Of a stretch of DNA of 32,465 bases, positions 17,221 to 26,129 are shown piece after piece. Positions within the stretch are counted from its first letter, which is position 1. Each line of letters starts with the position of its first letter. Under the pieces are notes generated by a model. The model was given only the letters and a program-made list of their open reading frames with translations, did no database searches and was not told where the DNA came from. This stretch comes from Symbiodinium natans (taxonomy: Eukaryota > Sar > Dinophyceae > Suessiales > Symbiodiniaceae), in contig CAJNDS010001139.1 of assembly GCA_905221605.1 (NCBI GenBank), forward strand, positions 1 through 32,465, given 5' to 3'. The translations under genes were made by a program, and so were the position numbers.

Positions 17221-17364
17221 GACGCCCGAGGGAAAACTAGAAAACTTGCGTTACAAAGAATCGCAAGTGCTGTGCAAACGCACTGTGCAAAACGCATTCT
17301 GACTATACTCCTCACATGACTTGATCATGTGTGGCGTAAGATGAAACCAAATCGGATCCCCCTT

Positions 17365-20300
17365 TCAGTTTGTTGCTTTCAGGGCTTTGACCAACCCTTC
17401 TGCCAGCACCTTACTATACCTCCCTGTTGCTGTGTAGTCAATGTCATGGAACGAGGCATGTGTCTGGCAACTGCAGCTTCCAAACATGTCGAAAAGCTTC
17501 TGGGCGCACTCGAGATGTGAACACATGAACCTGAGACGTTTTGACACTGGAAGACCGCTTCGACTCAACACGCCGGTGGCGCACAGCCACACATCTACGG
17601 GATACACAAGACCTGAGGCTCGAAGGACATTCTGTGTTCCCCATCTCTTCCAAATCATGTTTTGCTTTGGCAATTCGAACGTACGTCCATCTCCAAGCCT
17701 CAGATACCTCTCTGCAGATCGCATCAACGCCTCCCACTCAAGATCAGATTTTGTACATCTTTGCACAAAGTTCCGCAGTGGCGATCCTGAAGAGCAAGGC
17801 GTGGACACGTGAACGTGGATCCAAAGCCCTCTGCTCTTCCAAGCAGTGGTGACCTTGATGGTTTCTGCCAACACTCTTGAGGTCTCGGCATTGGCTGTGA
17901 TCCCGCAATACGGCACCCCAAGTGATTCACACACCTGACACAGGGCCGAATCCTCACTGCAAAACACCTCCAGCACTGCCACTTCATCAGATTCCTTCAT
18001 GCTCTCTGGAGAAACTCGCAGCTGTGACAACATGTACAACGCCTCCACATGTCCATCTTGTGTGATGAAGCCTAATCGCGTTCTGTGTTCTTGGAAGAGT
18101 CGAGTTCCGAGATTTTTAGTGTAGAGATCAGCAGCATTCTCCTCGCCTCTCAGCCAACGCAACTTGAGCCGACCTCTCAAGAGATGTTCTCTCATCCATG
18201 CCAATCGGATCTCCACATGCCGCGAACGCTTAGGGACGTCTTCTGCATGAATGACATCCAACGCTGCCTGACTGTCCGTCAACAGTTCAGTGTAGATCTT
18301 GTCACGCTGTTCTTCACCACCTTCGTCCTCTGCATGGGCACTCATCTGCACATCAATTGAACCTTGAAGTTCACCAAAGGCAGTGAAGACACGATCAAGC
18401 AAGTGCAAAAATCCGATTGTCTCCTGTGCAGCATACTGCAACGCATGAAGCTCAGCCTCACAAGATGACAAGCACACCACTCCTTGCACTTTCGCGATCC
18501 CTCGCACAAGACCTCCTCCAAAACAGATGGCTCCACCTGTGATCCCTCTTCTGCCGATGAACCTGTATGGAGCATGAGACGCATCTGCAAAGACATGCAC
18601 ACCATTCCGCAGCACATCTTCGGAACATTCCAAGAACTCACCACTCAACTCCGATGACGGCAAGCGCAGTGCAACATGTCTGTCGGTGTAGAGATAACGT
18701 AGAAGTGCCCTCAACGCCGCCTCGGTGCTCTGTGTCGGCGCAGCTTGTTGCGTACTGATGAGTCCAATCATCAGTTTCAGATCTTGCCTTGTCTGGGCAT
18801 ACCAGAGAACCTTTCCAAGCACTCTGCGGAATCTGCTGTAGGCCTCCGACGTCAAAACCGGTGTACCTGTTTTCTCCAGTAGACCTGCTAGGTCTGGAAC
18901 GGCAGTTGTGCCCTTTTGGATGCCAAACGCATCGAAGCAGGATTGCAAGTATTCAGGCTTCACACCTACCTCGACTGCACTCTGCCCCGGCCACCGACGA
19001 ATGCACCGACCAATGAACTCAACCATGCCGCCACCTTGACTGGATGTCTTCACCCTACCTGTCACCTTTACGGTTACTCGCTTCCCGATGGCACTCAAGA
19101 CCAAGTCTTCAGCCCACTGATCATCAGTGACGATTAGCAAATCGTCCACGTAGCATACGATCATCACTCTGCTTGATCTATCCTTGTGCCACACAACACC
19201 CGCAAAGAGACATGGCTCACGTGCATCACTCAACAGACCTAGTGGACGGATCAACGACGAAAGAAGCTTAAGCCATGCCAACGAAGCATCCCGCAGTCCA
19301 TTCAATGCGCAATACAGGAAGAAGAAGATAGCCTGGCCATCTTCCGAACTGATGCTCAGCGGTAGCTTCAACACAACGGGATTCGACTTGGTGTCCAACG
19401 GTGAGTTCATGAAAGCATGCCCAATGTCTGCCGCACAACCTTGCATGTCACGCGTGGCCATGAAGATCAAGGTGAGCATCATGGCATCATGGCTTGGGGT
19501 TGGTGAGCTAAACCCCTGCTTTCTTGCCGAGCCATGTGCAAGGTCCTTTGCCACAATGCGACACCTGACACGAGTGGGATTCTTTCTGGCACAAACCCAT
19601 CGAGCGGGTATTAGTCTCAGCGATGGGTTCTTAGCCTTCAGGGCCTTCACTTCATGCTCAAGGATTGCTCTGCCTGTCTGACAACGCTCTAAGTTGGTGA
19701 GTTCCTCTTGCATCCCGGAGAATACAAGATCTCCCGGCAGTTCCTCCAACGTACTGTCGTCTACTCCGGCATCAGGCTTCCAAATCAACACGCGACGTCC
19801 TCCCAACATGAAACTCTCACTCTTCGCGTCCTGACTTCCATCTCGGAATCGAATGCTGTTCACCTCCACATCAAACATGCTCGGACTTGTCACAACGTCG
19901 CTCAGCAGAACACTTTCACATGCGTTGCTGGACCAGCACAAGCCCTCGAGTCGTCTCGGCTCCTGGGGTCCTGAGGCTCGAATCTCATCTTCAAGATCAA
20001 CAAGCTCAACATCAGGATGCCTCTTCACCCCCTTTTGCTCTGGTACCCTTGGGCCTGATCCTTGCTCGTCCACTTGCATGTGCTCGGATGACTTGGCGGG
20101 CCTGCGCTGTAGCAGTGAAGGTCGTGATGATGCTGATGGCGATGCTGGCTCAACTACCCGCACACGCTTCAACTCTGGCTCATCACCTGTACTCCCGGAA
20201 GCAACACCACGAGTCGACACCTCTCCACCTGAGCGCTGCTCTCTCTCTGGTCGTGGTTCATGTTCAGAAGATGACGGTGGGCGCCCCGCCATTGGTGCAG

Positions 20301-23300
20301 GGATCCCCACCGGAATCGGCATCACTTCCTCTCGACCTTCGTCCTTCAACACCAATCTCCGCTCATCACTCTCAACATTGGTCTCAAACTGCTGGGACCT
20401 TCCTGCCTCAGCCGATCCACTTCCGGCTTCACGTGATGCATCCAAAGGTGGCTGCATAGCCACTCTAGCACCATCAGATGCCATGGACTCTGTCAACCAG
20501 CGTTCATACCTCCGATGACAGGCTCTCGTATGCGCACCGCCCAGCCTACGCCCATGTCGTGCATTGTCACACGCTGAGCATCCTTCCGTGTATCCATGAG
20601 TTCTCACCCACTGAGCTGGAGGACCTGACGCTGGGGCTCTCAGTGACACAGGTGGCTCAAGAACTTCGCGTTCCTCACTTGCTGAAGGCAACTGGGGGCC
20701 TCCACCAAGAGTTCCAACGATGCCCTCAACAAGTTCCAGACGCCATGTCAAGGGTACACAAAGTTTCACCGACGTAGCTGCGAATGTCTTTAGCACCAAC
20801 TGTCCCTCGACTCGGATGAGCGCTCGAACTTTGATGGCCTGTGACCCAAGGATGGGATGGAGGAAGGCACTTTCGGTGAACCTGGGAAGGTTAGGGGCGA
20901 GATCCTTGATTGATTGGGGAAGTTCTGCTAGGACTATGGCTCCAAACAAAGTGAAGGGTCCTTTTGGACTGGGCCTCCCAAGCACAAGATCACAAGGTGC
21001 CATGTCACTCCCGTGCGCTTTAGAGAATCTGTTCAAACTTCCACACACGTAGCACAACGCACTGGCAAATCCTCCATGGTTGTAGCACAAGTCAAGCCCT
21101 TCCTGATTGAGATCTGACCTCAACGTCTGCAAGGACTCCTTAATCCTGCGCACACCACGTTCTGCCACTCCGACTGCTTCATGATGCTGGGGTCCTGCCT
21201 TTCGAACTTGGAAGGAGAATTCGCCAGAAGCCCCTGTGATCAAATCGGACACTGCCCCTTCAGCATCTGTGATCAACAACACCGAAGAGGAGCCTGACTC
21301 CAGACCAAACTCACGCAGCCACTTCACGATCTCTGTACGCGTCGCTACAAGATCCCCTGATGTCAAGATAGCACCAGTCATCATGCTCATGCGCTCGACA
21401 AGTACCAACACCCTCAGGTTGTCTGCTCGGACCTGCCTGTGATCTTCACCCGTGGATGACAAGTAGAAGAAATCTGCCACGACTTCACTTTCAAGTCTTC
21501 CGTTCACACGCTTGCGATGCTGAAAGACCGTTCTGGCAACTTGACAGTGCCTACAGCCAGGATGATACGGTGTGTGTCCTTGCAATCGATGCTGTGCCAA
21601 CTCTGCTTGTGTCGACCGTGTCACAGGCGCTACAAGAACCCCACCTTCAGCGGATATCGAGGAGAGGGAAAGTTCGACTTCGTTCGAAGAACCCTGGGAG
21701 GGCTTCAACAGTGGTTTCAACCTCAACCAGGGAACATTCCCAAACAGTGTGACCTCTTTGGCTGTCAGGCCTGCAGAGGTGGCAAGCGCAATCCCGGCAC
21801 AATTTTGAGAAAAACTCCAACCGCGAAAACAAAGCATGGTCGTGGAAATAATGTTGTGGTTCGTGTCTCCTACCCAAACATTCATGCTTGCTGCATGCCA
21901 CGTGTTCTCTCCACTCCCGTTCTCGAGCAGGAGTTCGACGGATATCGTCCGTTCACCAAGCATTCGCACAGAGCTGCCGTTCGCTGCAGAAAACTCTTGC
22001 CCTACATGCTGTCTCTTCGAGTCATCAACGTAGACTCCAAACATCTCTGCATACTTCAGACTCAGCACTGTCACCCCTGCCCCGCTGTCCAGCAACCACC
22101 ATTCCCCATCTCTCGCTTCTGCTCTCAGTCCAGCGATCACGAGTGGTTCCAGACAAACAGGCTGTTCAACAGGCAACACCGCACTCAACTGCAAACTCTC
22201 TCCTACGCTCTCGTCAGCAGCAGCGGTGTTCCAGATCTCATCTGTCCATTGCTCATCCCAACTGTTGCTCCAGCCCTCATCCCACACAAACGCACCCCAG
22301 CCCTCATCGACCTGCGGATGCTCAGGCACTGGCGGCAAAGATTCCACTAATTCAAACATCTTTCCTTTCTTGCCCTTTCCAGGACCTTTTGCTCCCTTTT
22401 CTTTGCCCTTTGCCTTTCCTTTTCCTTTATCCTTTCCTTTTCCATCTTTGCCTTTTCCTCGTTCCTTTCCTTTCTCCTTTCCTTTTCCCTTTCCAGAGGA
22501 TGAGGCTGAGCCGTGGGCTTTACTGCAATGCGCGCTGATGTGTCCTAGTTCCCCACAAGAAAAACACTTCACCTTGGACATGTCTGTGCTACAGTTTTCT
22601 GTCTTGTGATTCTTCCTACCACAACGACCACACCGTTCAGCACTTACCGCAGAAACTGACACATCATGCCATGCACCGTCACGCTCATGCCATGCACACT
22701 CATACTGTCCGTCATCGTCCCATGCTGTCATATCAAACACCTCATACACTTGTTGCTTCTTTCCTGGTGACAAGTTCAGATCCAAGAAGAGTCTCTGCTG
22801 ACGCTCAAAACGAAGAGCTGCACTCCGACATGACTGATACGTTTCTGCTCCCGAGTGATGCAGAACGTACTTCTTCGCTTCTTCTGGCAAACTCCGCAGC
22901 AAAATCACAAGCATGTCTCCATCTCCGATGCTCAACCCTTGCCTGTCTAGTGCTGTTGGCAGCGTGCCCAACAGCTTGGCGTAACGTGACACCTCTATGT
23001 CGATCTTTCTGATCACATCTCCGACCATCGTAGCTGCATTCATTTCTGAATTTCTCAAGGCGAATATCCTGTGCAACAGTTCCGACCGCATCGACAAGGC
23101 CTCTGCTCTACTGCGCAACGAAAACTGCTGAGCCAGCTGCCTAAGCAGCTCGTACCCACAGTTCACATTTCCCAAACTTCTGGCTGGATCTGCAAGAGAC
23201 CCATCAAGTGGCAAACCTTCGCTGAACGCCTGTATCATGAGGGTTGCCCTAGCATGGTCCAAGAAAGCTGCTTTCAACAAGCCATACAGCCTCACCGACC

Positions 23301-24114
23301 GTGTCTTCTGCTCTTCATTCAACGAATGTTGCCAAATCGTATCTGGCCAACGCACACACATGCCTATCTCTTCTGCAAACACAACGCTCGCCAACGCTGC
23401 CCAACTTTGAAGCGACACTACGTAGTCTGCAAACCCAGCAACCTCTTGCTCACGCGTGCTCCACTTCTCTGCATGGGTCACAGGAGGCTGACCCAACCAT
23501 TTCTCAGATCGCGAAAACACATCTCGTGACTCAAAGCTCTGCGTCATGCCAGCCTGCATACCAGCTCCAGGAAGCACACCCGACGTTTGTGGCATGAACT
23601 GCTCTCGCCTAGGTACTACAGGTACTGGCACCGGTCCAAACTGCTCAGGCACTCCACGCGCCTGCATTCCAAGTTGCTCCTGTAGCGCCGTTTGCGCCGC
23701 TTGAGCTTGCTGTGGTGACATCATGCTGATGAGCTGCTGCATCTGGACCAAAACGTCCTGACCAGCCATGCCTTGCCCCGAGCATCCATGCACTGGAACT
23801 GCCGACTGTGTGCCGCACGCACCTGCGCTCACAGCCCCCATGCCTGCTTGTCTTCCTGCCATCCCCCCACTCAGAGAGGACAACTCACTGTCAATTCCCC
23901 CAGCTGGAACCGGCGGAAACTGACACGCATGTGCCTGCATGCCCACGTACTGTTGCGCCTGCTGCACTGCTTGCTGTCTGGCTTGCTGCTGCTGTTGCAA
24001 GTACGCCCCCCATGGGTCTGAGCTTTGCCCCGGAGTCTCAACACCCTGGCCTCTACTTCTACCATCCCTAAGACCTTGCTCAAGTCTGTCAGGCGACGCT
24101 GGCCCACTTGTCAT
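17365..24114 (-). CDS. Copia Gag-Pol polyprotein with C-terminal MTase-like domain
   Basis: 2249 codons, no frameshift or stop, ATG 64 nt after the 5' LTR. Order: Gln-rich Gag (1-490); two CCHC knuckles at 495-508 and 517-530 (both C-x2-C-x4-H-x4-C); Lys/Gly tract 541-585; aspartic protease LLDSGAG (D676); HHCC-type integrase finger (H842, H847, C854, C857); integrase core D881, D950, E985; a Cys/His cluster near 1179-1200; a ~250-residue disordered linker; RT with LIPARWVCARKN (1501-), D1563 and YVDDLLIV (1655-1662); RNase H with D1844, E1888, D1947 and D1996; then an extra domain 2045-2249 shared with the second copia fragment (EVFCSEDSALC, STPCSSG at 2105-2111, ELPK at 2147-2150). All catalytic residues are present, so the enzyme set may be active. 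Gag packages the RNA, integrase cuts the target, RT/RNase H copies the genome. Confidence 0.95.
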   Translation of the reverse strand: MTSGPASPDRLEQGLRDGRSRGQGVETPGQSSDPWGAYLQQQQQARQQAVQQAQQYVGMQAHACQFPPVPAGGIDSELSSLSGGMAGRQAGMGAVSAGACGTQSAVPVHGCSGQGMAGQDVLVQMQQLISMMSPQQAQAAQTALQEQLGMQARGVPEQFGPVPVPVVPRREQFMPQTSGVLPGAGMQAGMTQSFESRDVFSRSEKWLGQPPVTHAEKWSTREQEVAGFADYVVSLQSWAALASVVFAEEIGMCVRWPDTIWQHSLNEEQKTRSVRLYGLLKAAFLDHARATLMIQAFSEGLPLDGSLADPARSLGNVNCGYELLRQLAQQFSLRSRAEALSMRSELLHRIFALRNSEMNAATMVGDVIRKIDIEVSRYAKLLGTLPTALDRQGLSIGDGDMLVILLRSLPEEAKKYVLHHSGAETYQSCRSAALRFERQQRLFLDLNLSPGKKQQVYEVFDMTAWDDDGQYECAWHERDGAWHDVSVSAVSAERCGRCGRKNHKTENCSTDMSKVKCFSCGELGHISAHCSKAHGSASSSGKGKGKEKGKERGKGKDGKGKDKGKGKAKGKEKGAKGPGKGKKGKMFELVESLPPVPEHPQVDEGWGAFVWDEGWSNSWDEQWTDEIWNTAAADESVGESLQLSAVLPVEQPVCLEPLVIAGLRAEARDGEWWLLDSGAGVTVLSLKYAEMFGVYVDDSKRQHVGQEFSAANGSSVRMLGERTISVELLLENGSGENTWHAASMNVWVGDTNHNIISTTMLCFRGWSFSQNCAGIALATSAGLTAKEVTLFGNVPWLRLKPLLKPSQGSSNEVELSLSSISAEGGVLVAPVTRSTQAELAQHRLQGHTPYHPGCRHCQVARTVFQHRKRVNGRLESEVVADFFYLSSTGEDHRQVRADNLRVLVLVERMSMMTGAILTSGDLVATRTEIVKWLREFGLESGSSSVLLITDAEGAVSDLITGASGEFSFQVRKAGPQHHEAVGVAERGVRRIKESLQTLRSDLNQEGLDLCYNHGGFASALCYVCGSLNRFSKAHGSDMAPCDLVLGRPSPKGPFTLFGAIVLAELPQSIKDLAPNLPRFTESAFLHPILGSQAIKVRALIRVEGQLVLKTFAATSVKLCVPLTWRLELVEGIVGTLGGGPQLPSASEEREVLEPPVSLRAPASGPPAQWVRTHGYTEGCSACDNARHGRRLGGAHTRACHRRYERWLTESMASDGARVAMQPPLDASREAGSGSAEAGRSQQFETNVESDERRLVLKDEGREEVMPIPVGIPAPMAGRPPSSSEHEPRPEREQRSGGEVSTRGVASGSTGDEPELKRVRVVEPASPSASSRPSLLQRRPAKSSEHMQVDEQGSGPRVPEQKGVKRHPDVELVDLEDEIRASGPQEPRRLEGLCWSSNACESVLLSDVVTSPSMFDVEVNSIRFRDGSQDAKSESFMLGGRRVLIWKPDAGVDDSTLEELPGDLVFSGMQEELTNLERCQTGRAILEHEVKALKAKNPSLRLIPARWVCARKNPTRVRCRIVAKDLAHGSARKQGFSSPTPSHDAMMLTLIFMATRDMQGCAADIGHAFMNSPLDTKSNPVVLKLPLSISSEDGQAIFFFLYCALNGLRDASLAWLKLLSSLIRPLGLLSDAREPCLFAGVVWHKDRSSRVMIVCYVDDLLIVTDDQWAEDLVLSAIGKRVTVKVTGRVKTSSQGGGMVEFIGRCIRRWPGQSAVEVGVKPEYLQSCFDAFGIQKGTTAVPDLAGLLEKTGTPVLTSEAYSRFRRVLGKVLWYAQTRQDLKLMIGLISTQQAAPTQSTEAALRALLRYLYTDRHVALRLPSSELSGEFLECSEDVLRNGVHVFADASHAPYRFIGRRGITGGAICFGGGLVRGIAKVQGVVCLSSCEAELHALQYAAQETIGFLHLLDRVFTAFGELQGSIDVQMSAHAEDEGGEEQRDKIYTELLTDSQAALDVIHAEDVPKRSRHVEIRLAWMREHLLRGRLKLRWLRGEENAADLYTKNLGTRLFQEHRTRLGFITQDGHVEALYMLSQLRVSPESMKESDEVAVLEVFCSEDSALCQVCESLGVPYCGITANAETSRVLAETIKVTTAWKSRGLWIHVHVSTPCSSGSPLRNFVQRCTKSDLEWEALMRSAERYLRLGDGRTFELPKQNMIWKRWGTQNVLRASGLVYPVDVWLCATGVLSRSGLPVSKRLRFMCSHLECAQKLFDMFGSCSCQTHASFHDIDYTATGRYSKVLAEGLVKALKATN

Positions 24115-24166
24115 GCTTCACGCACAACACGTGGCTCTTTCCTTTAGGCCAAGGCGTTCCGGCAGC

Positions 24167-24178
24167 GCTCCGCTACCA
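24167..24178 (-). other. Primer-binding site (initiator tRNA-Met-like)
   Basis: On the sense strand TGGTAGCGGAGC begins immediately after the 5' LTR. Its complement GCTCCGCTACCA would be the 3' end of a tRNA with an A1-U72-type acceptor stem (AGCGGAG/CTCCGCT), a hallmark of eukaryotic initiator tRNA-Met, the usual copia primer. The tRNA itself is not in the window. Confidence 0.75.
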
Positions 24179-24512
24179 TGTAAAAGTTTCTAAACAGCAC
24201 AAACCCAACTTACACACAGCTTCGCACTTGCACAGCACTTTCTCGGTCACACAAAGCGACGTGCAGTTGTCCTGCCTTCTTAGTGCTTTCTCAGCTCTCT
24301 TGACCTTGAGCCAAGAGTCAAAAGTAAAACTGGAAAAACCCAGTTGACGCCACCTACGCAAGCTCACTTCTCCTACAAAACAAAATCTCAAGGAAAAACA
24401 TGCTCGACTGTTCAGGGAAGACCTGTACGTCCCGGACATACAGTAAGCACGTCAAACATGCGCCTTGACCAAAAAGGCATCCCGCAGACGTGTCTATACA
24501 CAGATTTTCACA
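24179..24512 (-). repeat. 5' LTR of copia element
   Basis: 334 bp, TG...CA, matching 16094-16427 throughout on reading. It should hold the promoter of the element. Confidence 0.95.
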
Positions 24513-24517
24513 CGCAA
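24513..24517 (+). repeat. 5-bp target duplication CGCAA (right)
   Basis: Repeat of 16089-16093, directly after the 5' LTR. Confidence 0.9.
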
Positions 24518-24908
24518 CGTCAGCGGAAGCCAGGACTACACCATTGAAAATGTGAAGCTTTACGCCTCGCAAGTTACCCTCGATTCTTCGATCCGTAAGG
24601 CGTTTCAAAGAATCATCACAAGCGGTAGACCTCTTGTTTTTTCCTTTCCGACCATGCACATGCAGCTGTCCAGCATCTCCGCAGGGGTCCACCAGTACGT
24701 TGCGCGAGCATTTACCAAGCTCTTAGCTGCCGCAGTGACGTTCAACAAGACCACGGAGAACCACGTGGACTACCCTGGAGCGAACGCGAACCGGAACCTC
24801 AAGGGCCTGCTGCTGGGCGCGCTGCAGCGCGCTCGCACGGCGAACAAGAGCATCGCCGAATGGTATCACTTCAAGCTGGGCCCCGTTTTCAAATTTCATT
24901 TGCAATAA
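24513..24908 (+). pseudogene. MCP (DJR) of viral relic, part after copia insertion
   Basis: Begins with the second CGCAA and continues the same frame as 16089. It reads SGSQDYTIENVKLYASQVTL then AFQRIITSGRPLVFSF, then YVARAFTKLLAAAVTFNKTT. Y-T-I-x-N-V-x-L-Y-A...LD followed by a 'R-A/S-F-T-x-L-x-x-x-x-V-T-F' strand is how the second jelly roll of adinto-type MCPs proceeds. After about residue 100 the sequence becomes uninformative and stops at TAA 24908. Total MCP coding left is about 258 codons, far short of the 400-650 usual for these proteins, so the C-terminal third or more is deleted. The deletion point coincides with the end of the opposing S74 fragment. Confidence 0.7.
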
Positions 24909-25200
24909 AGCCCCCAGTGTGCGCTTCTGGTTGCCCACGGTCCGCCGGTACCATTTTGGCGCCACGGAGTCAAAGAGCTGCTGCAGCTTCTCGAGCCCCG
25001 CGGGCTCCACATTGTGCTTTAGCTTCTTGTCAGAAAGGTTCTGGAAGCCGTAGTTGCAGATTACCTTGCCGTTGTTGGCCCCGCCCGTGTTGCCAAGAAG
25101 GTGCGCAGCAAGATGGCCTGGTTCGGGGCGTAGAGCTGCACGCCCTCCGCGGAAGAGGCGGACTTGCCCAAGCCTGCGTTGCACGCCACCAGAAGCTGTG
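24905..25200 (-). pseudogene. Fibre protein fragment with peptidase S74-like chaperone domain
   Basis: On the minus strand the frame from about 25200 reads LLVACNAGLGKSASSAEGVQ and LYAPNQAILLRTF. One frame over, from about 25085, comes GGANNGKVICNYGFQNLSDK followed by KLKHNVEPAGLEKLQQLFDS and VAPKWYRR. S-D-K-K-L-K-x-N-V...L-E-K-L...P-K-x-Y is the start of the S74 intramolecular chaperone (phage endosialidase/fibre type), which trimerises spikes and then cuts itself off with a Ser/Lys dyad. The domain is cut short near 24905, right where the converging MCP stops making sense. Domain-bearing fibres occur in Polinton-like viruses. It is non-functional: one frameshift, C-terminal loss and no intact 5' part. 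Confidence 0.65.
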
Positions 25201-25209
25201 AAAACACAG

Positions 25210-25708
25210 CAGCAGCGCGCTGAACCTTCTTTTTCTCACGACTTGAGCCAAAGTCATAAGCCGGAGGCTTCGTCAGTGAAACTCTTTACACACAGGTGAA
25301 AACTCTGCTCTGCCACGTGTTCTCCACAGCCACAAAACAAACTCAAACGTCAGTGGGAGTTCTCGGGACCTACCCAACTACACCTAAAGCAAGCAAAAAC
25401 GTGCACAGTCACTTCTACAGCTTCCAGACACACATCCCTACAACTCAAGCACTTCAAAAGGCTTTCCCACTTAAAGCAGCACTCCCGTCGAGCCTCCAAG
25501 GCACAACTACGGAGTTCCTACAACTACACACACACAACTCTGAGCCAGCATGCAGGACAACAAAGTTAACATGTCCTTAGACAGGAACTTTCGTCTGCAC
25601 GCTGCGTCGCGTAGCCACCCGAAGGGGCCGTTGGTCAAGGTGAAACTAAACTAAAAATTACCTCGCTTGAGGTGTTGCGTTCTCAGCTAGGCCCTCTCTC
25701 AGCTGCAA
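25210..25708. other. No gene seen; border of viral relic
   Basis: Nothing coding is recognised. It contains the first copy (25579-25632) of a 55-bp block that recurs at 27695-27750, and an 11-bp match to the 3' end of the dinoflagellate spliced leader on the minus strand at 25242-25252. Confidence 0.5.
25579..25632 (+). repeat. Dispersed repeat, block C
   Basis: AGACAGGAACTTTCGTCTGC followed by ACGCTGCGTCGCGTAGCCAC and CCGAAGGGGC matches 27695-27750 with few differences. Both copies are followed by AAGGTGAAACTAAA-like AT-rich sequence. Confidence 0.8.
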
Positions 25709-25876
25709 CCCTCAGCACTCGCGAGGCCGACTTTGCCCTCCGCATGCATTGCTGTTGAGGCACTTGTTGTGGCATCAGCCTCCGTAAGTTTGGCAATCCC
25801 CACTCAGCACTGGATGTTCTGTTCGAGGCATATTCCCTCAGCGCATGCGAGGCCGCAAAGTGAAACACGTGAGGTA

Positions 25877-26105
25877 TGAAAGACTGCTACTCCAGGTTCG
25901 TCCGCAGCTCCGGCTTTCTCGCACTTACTAACCGTGCCTTGCAGCCTCCCCCAAAGTAGCGTCACCCTGGCTTTCTCGCTCTTCCTCACCAGTTGACCAA
26001 TGCATCTCACGCGGTTGCTTCATGGTAAAACTGCAGCTCGAGGTCCCGGCGTTCTCGCTCTTACTAACCCGGACCGACACTGCAGAGAAGCATTGACTGT
26101 TGTTC
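25877..26105. other. Short repeat of TTCTCGCWCTTACTAACC
   Basis: TTTCTCGCACTTACTAACC (25914), CTTTCTCGCTCTTCCTCACC (25971) and GTTCTCGCTCTTACTAACCC (26050) recur with about 57 and 79 bp spacing. Two copies contain TACTAAC followed within 25 nt by CAG, resembling a branch point and 3' splice site, but no exon is recognised beside them. Confidence 0.4.
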
Positions 26106-26129
26106 CCTCAGCGGAGGCGAGGCCGAACA

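Larger units (their letters stand above)
16094..24512 (-). mobile_element. Complete Ty1/copia-type LTR retrotransposon
   Basis: An 8419-bp element, sense strand minus. It has two 334-bp LTRs with TG...CA ends that I could not distinguish on reading, a 5-bp target duplication CGCAA, a primer-binding site abutting the 5' LTR, a polypurine tract abutting the 3' LTR, an intact Gag-Pol ORF of 2249 codons with integrase before RT (copia order), and a second ORF between pol and the 3' LTR. Identical LTRs and open frames imply recent insertion and possible activity. It sits inside the MCP gene of an old viral relic. Confidence 0.95.

Noticed and set aside
19853-24347. Many + strand ORFs opposite the copia polyprotein
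   Set aside because: Shadows of the GC-rich minus-strand pol ORF; none shows a domain.
24723-24904. Extension of the S74 ORF to 24723
   Set aside because: Beyond 24905 it is simply antisense to the MCP fragment and no longer resembles the S74 domain.
25914-26095. TACTAAC...CAG as genuine 3' splice sites
   Set aside because: Part of a short local repeat with no recognisable exon downstream; kept only as a repeat note.
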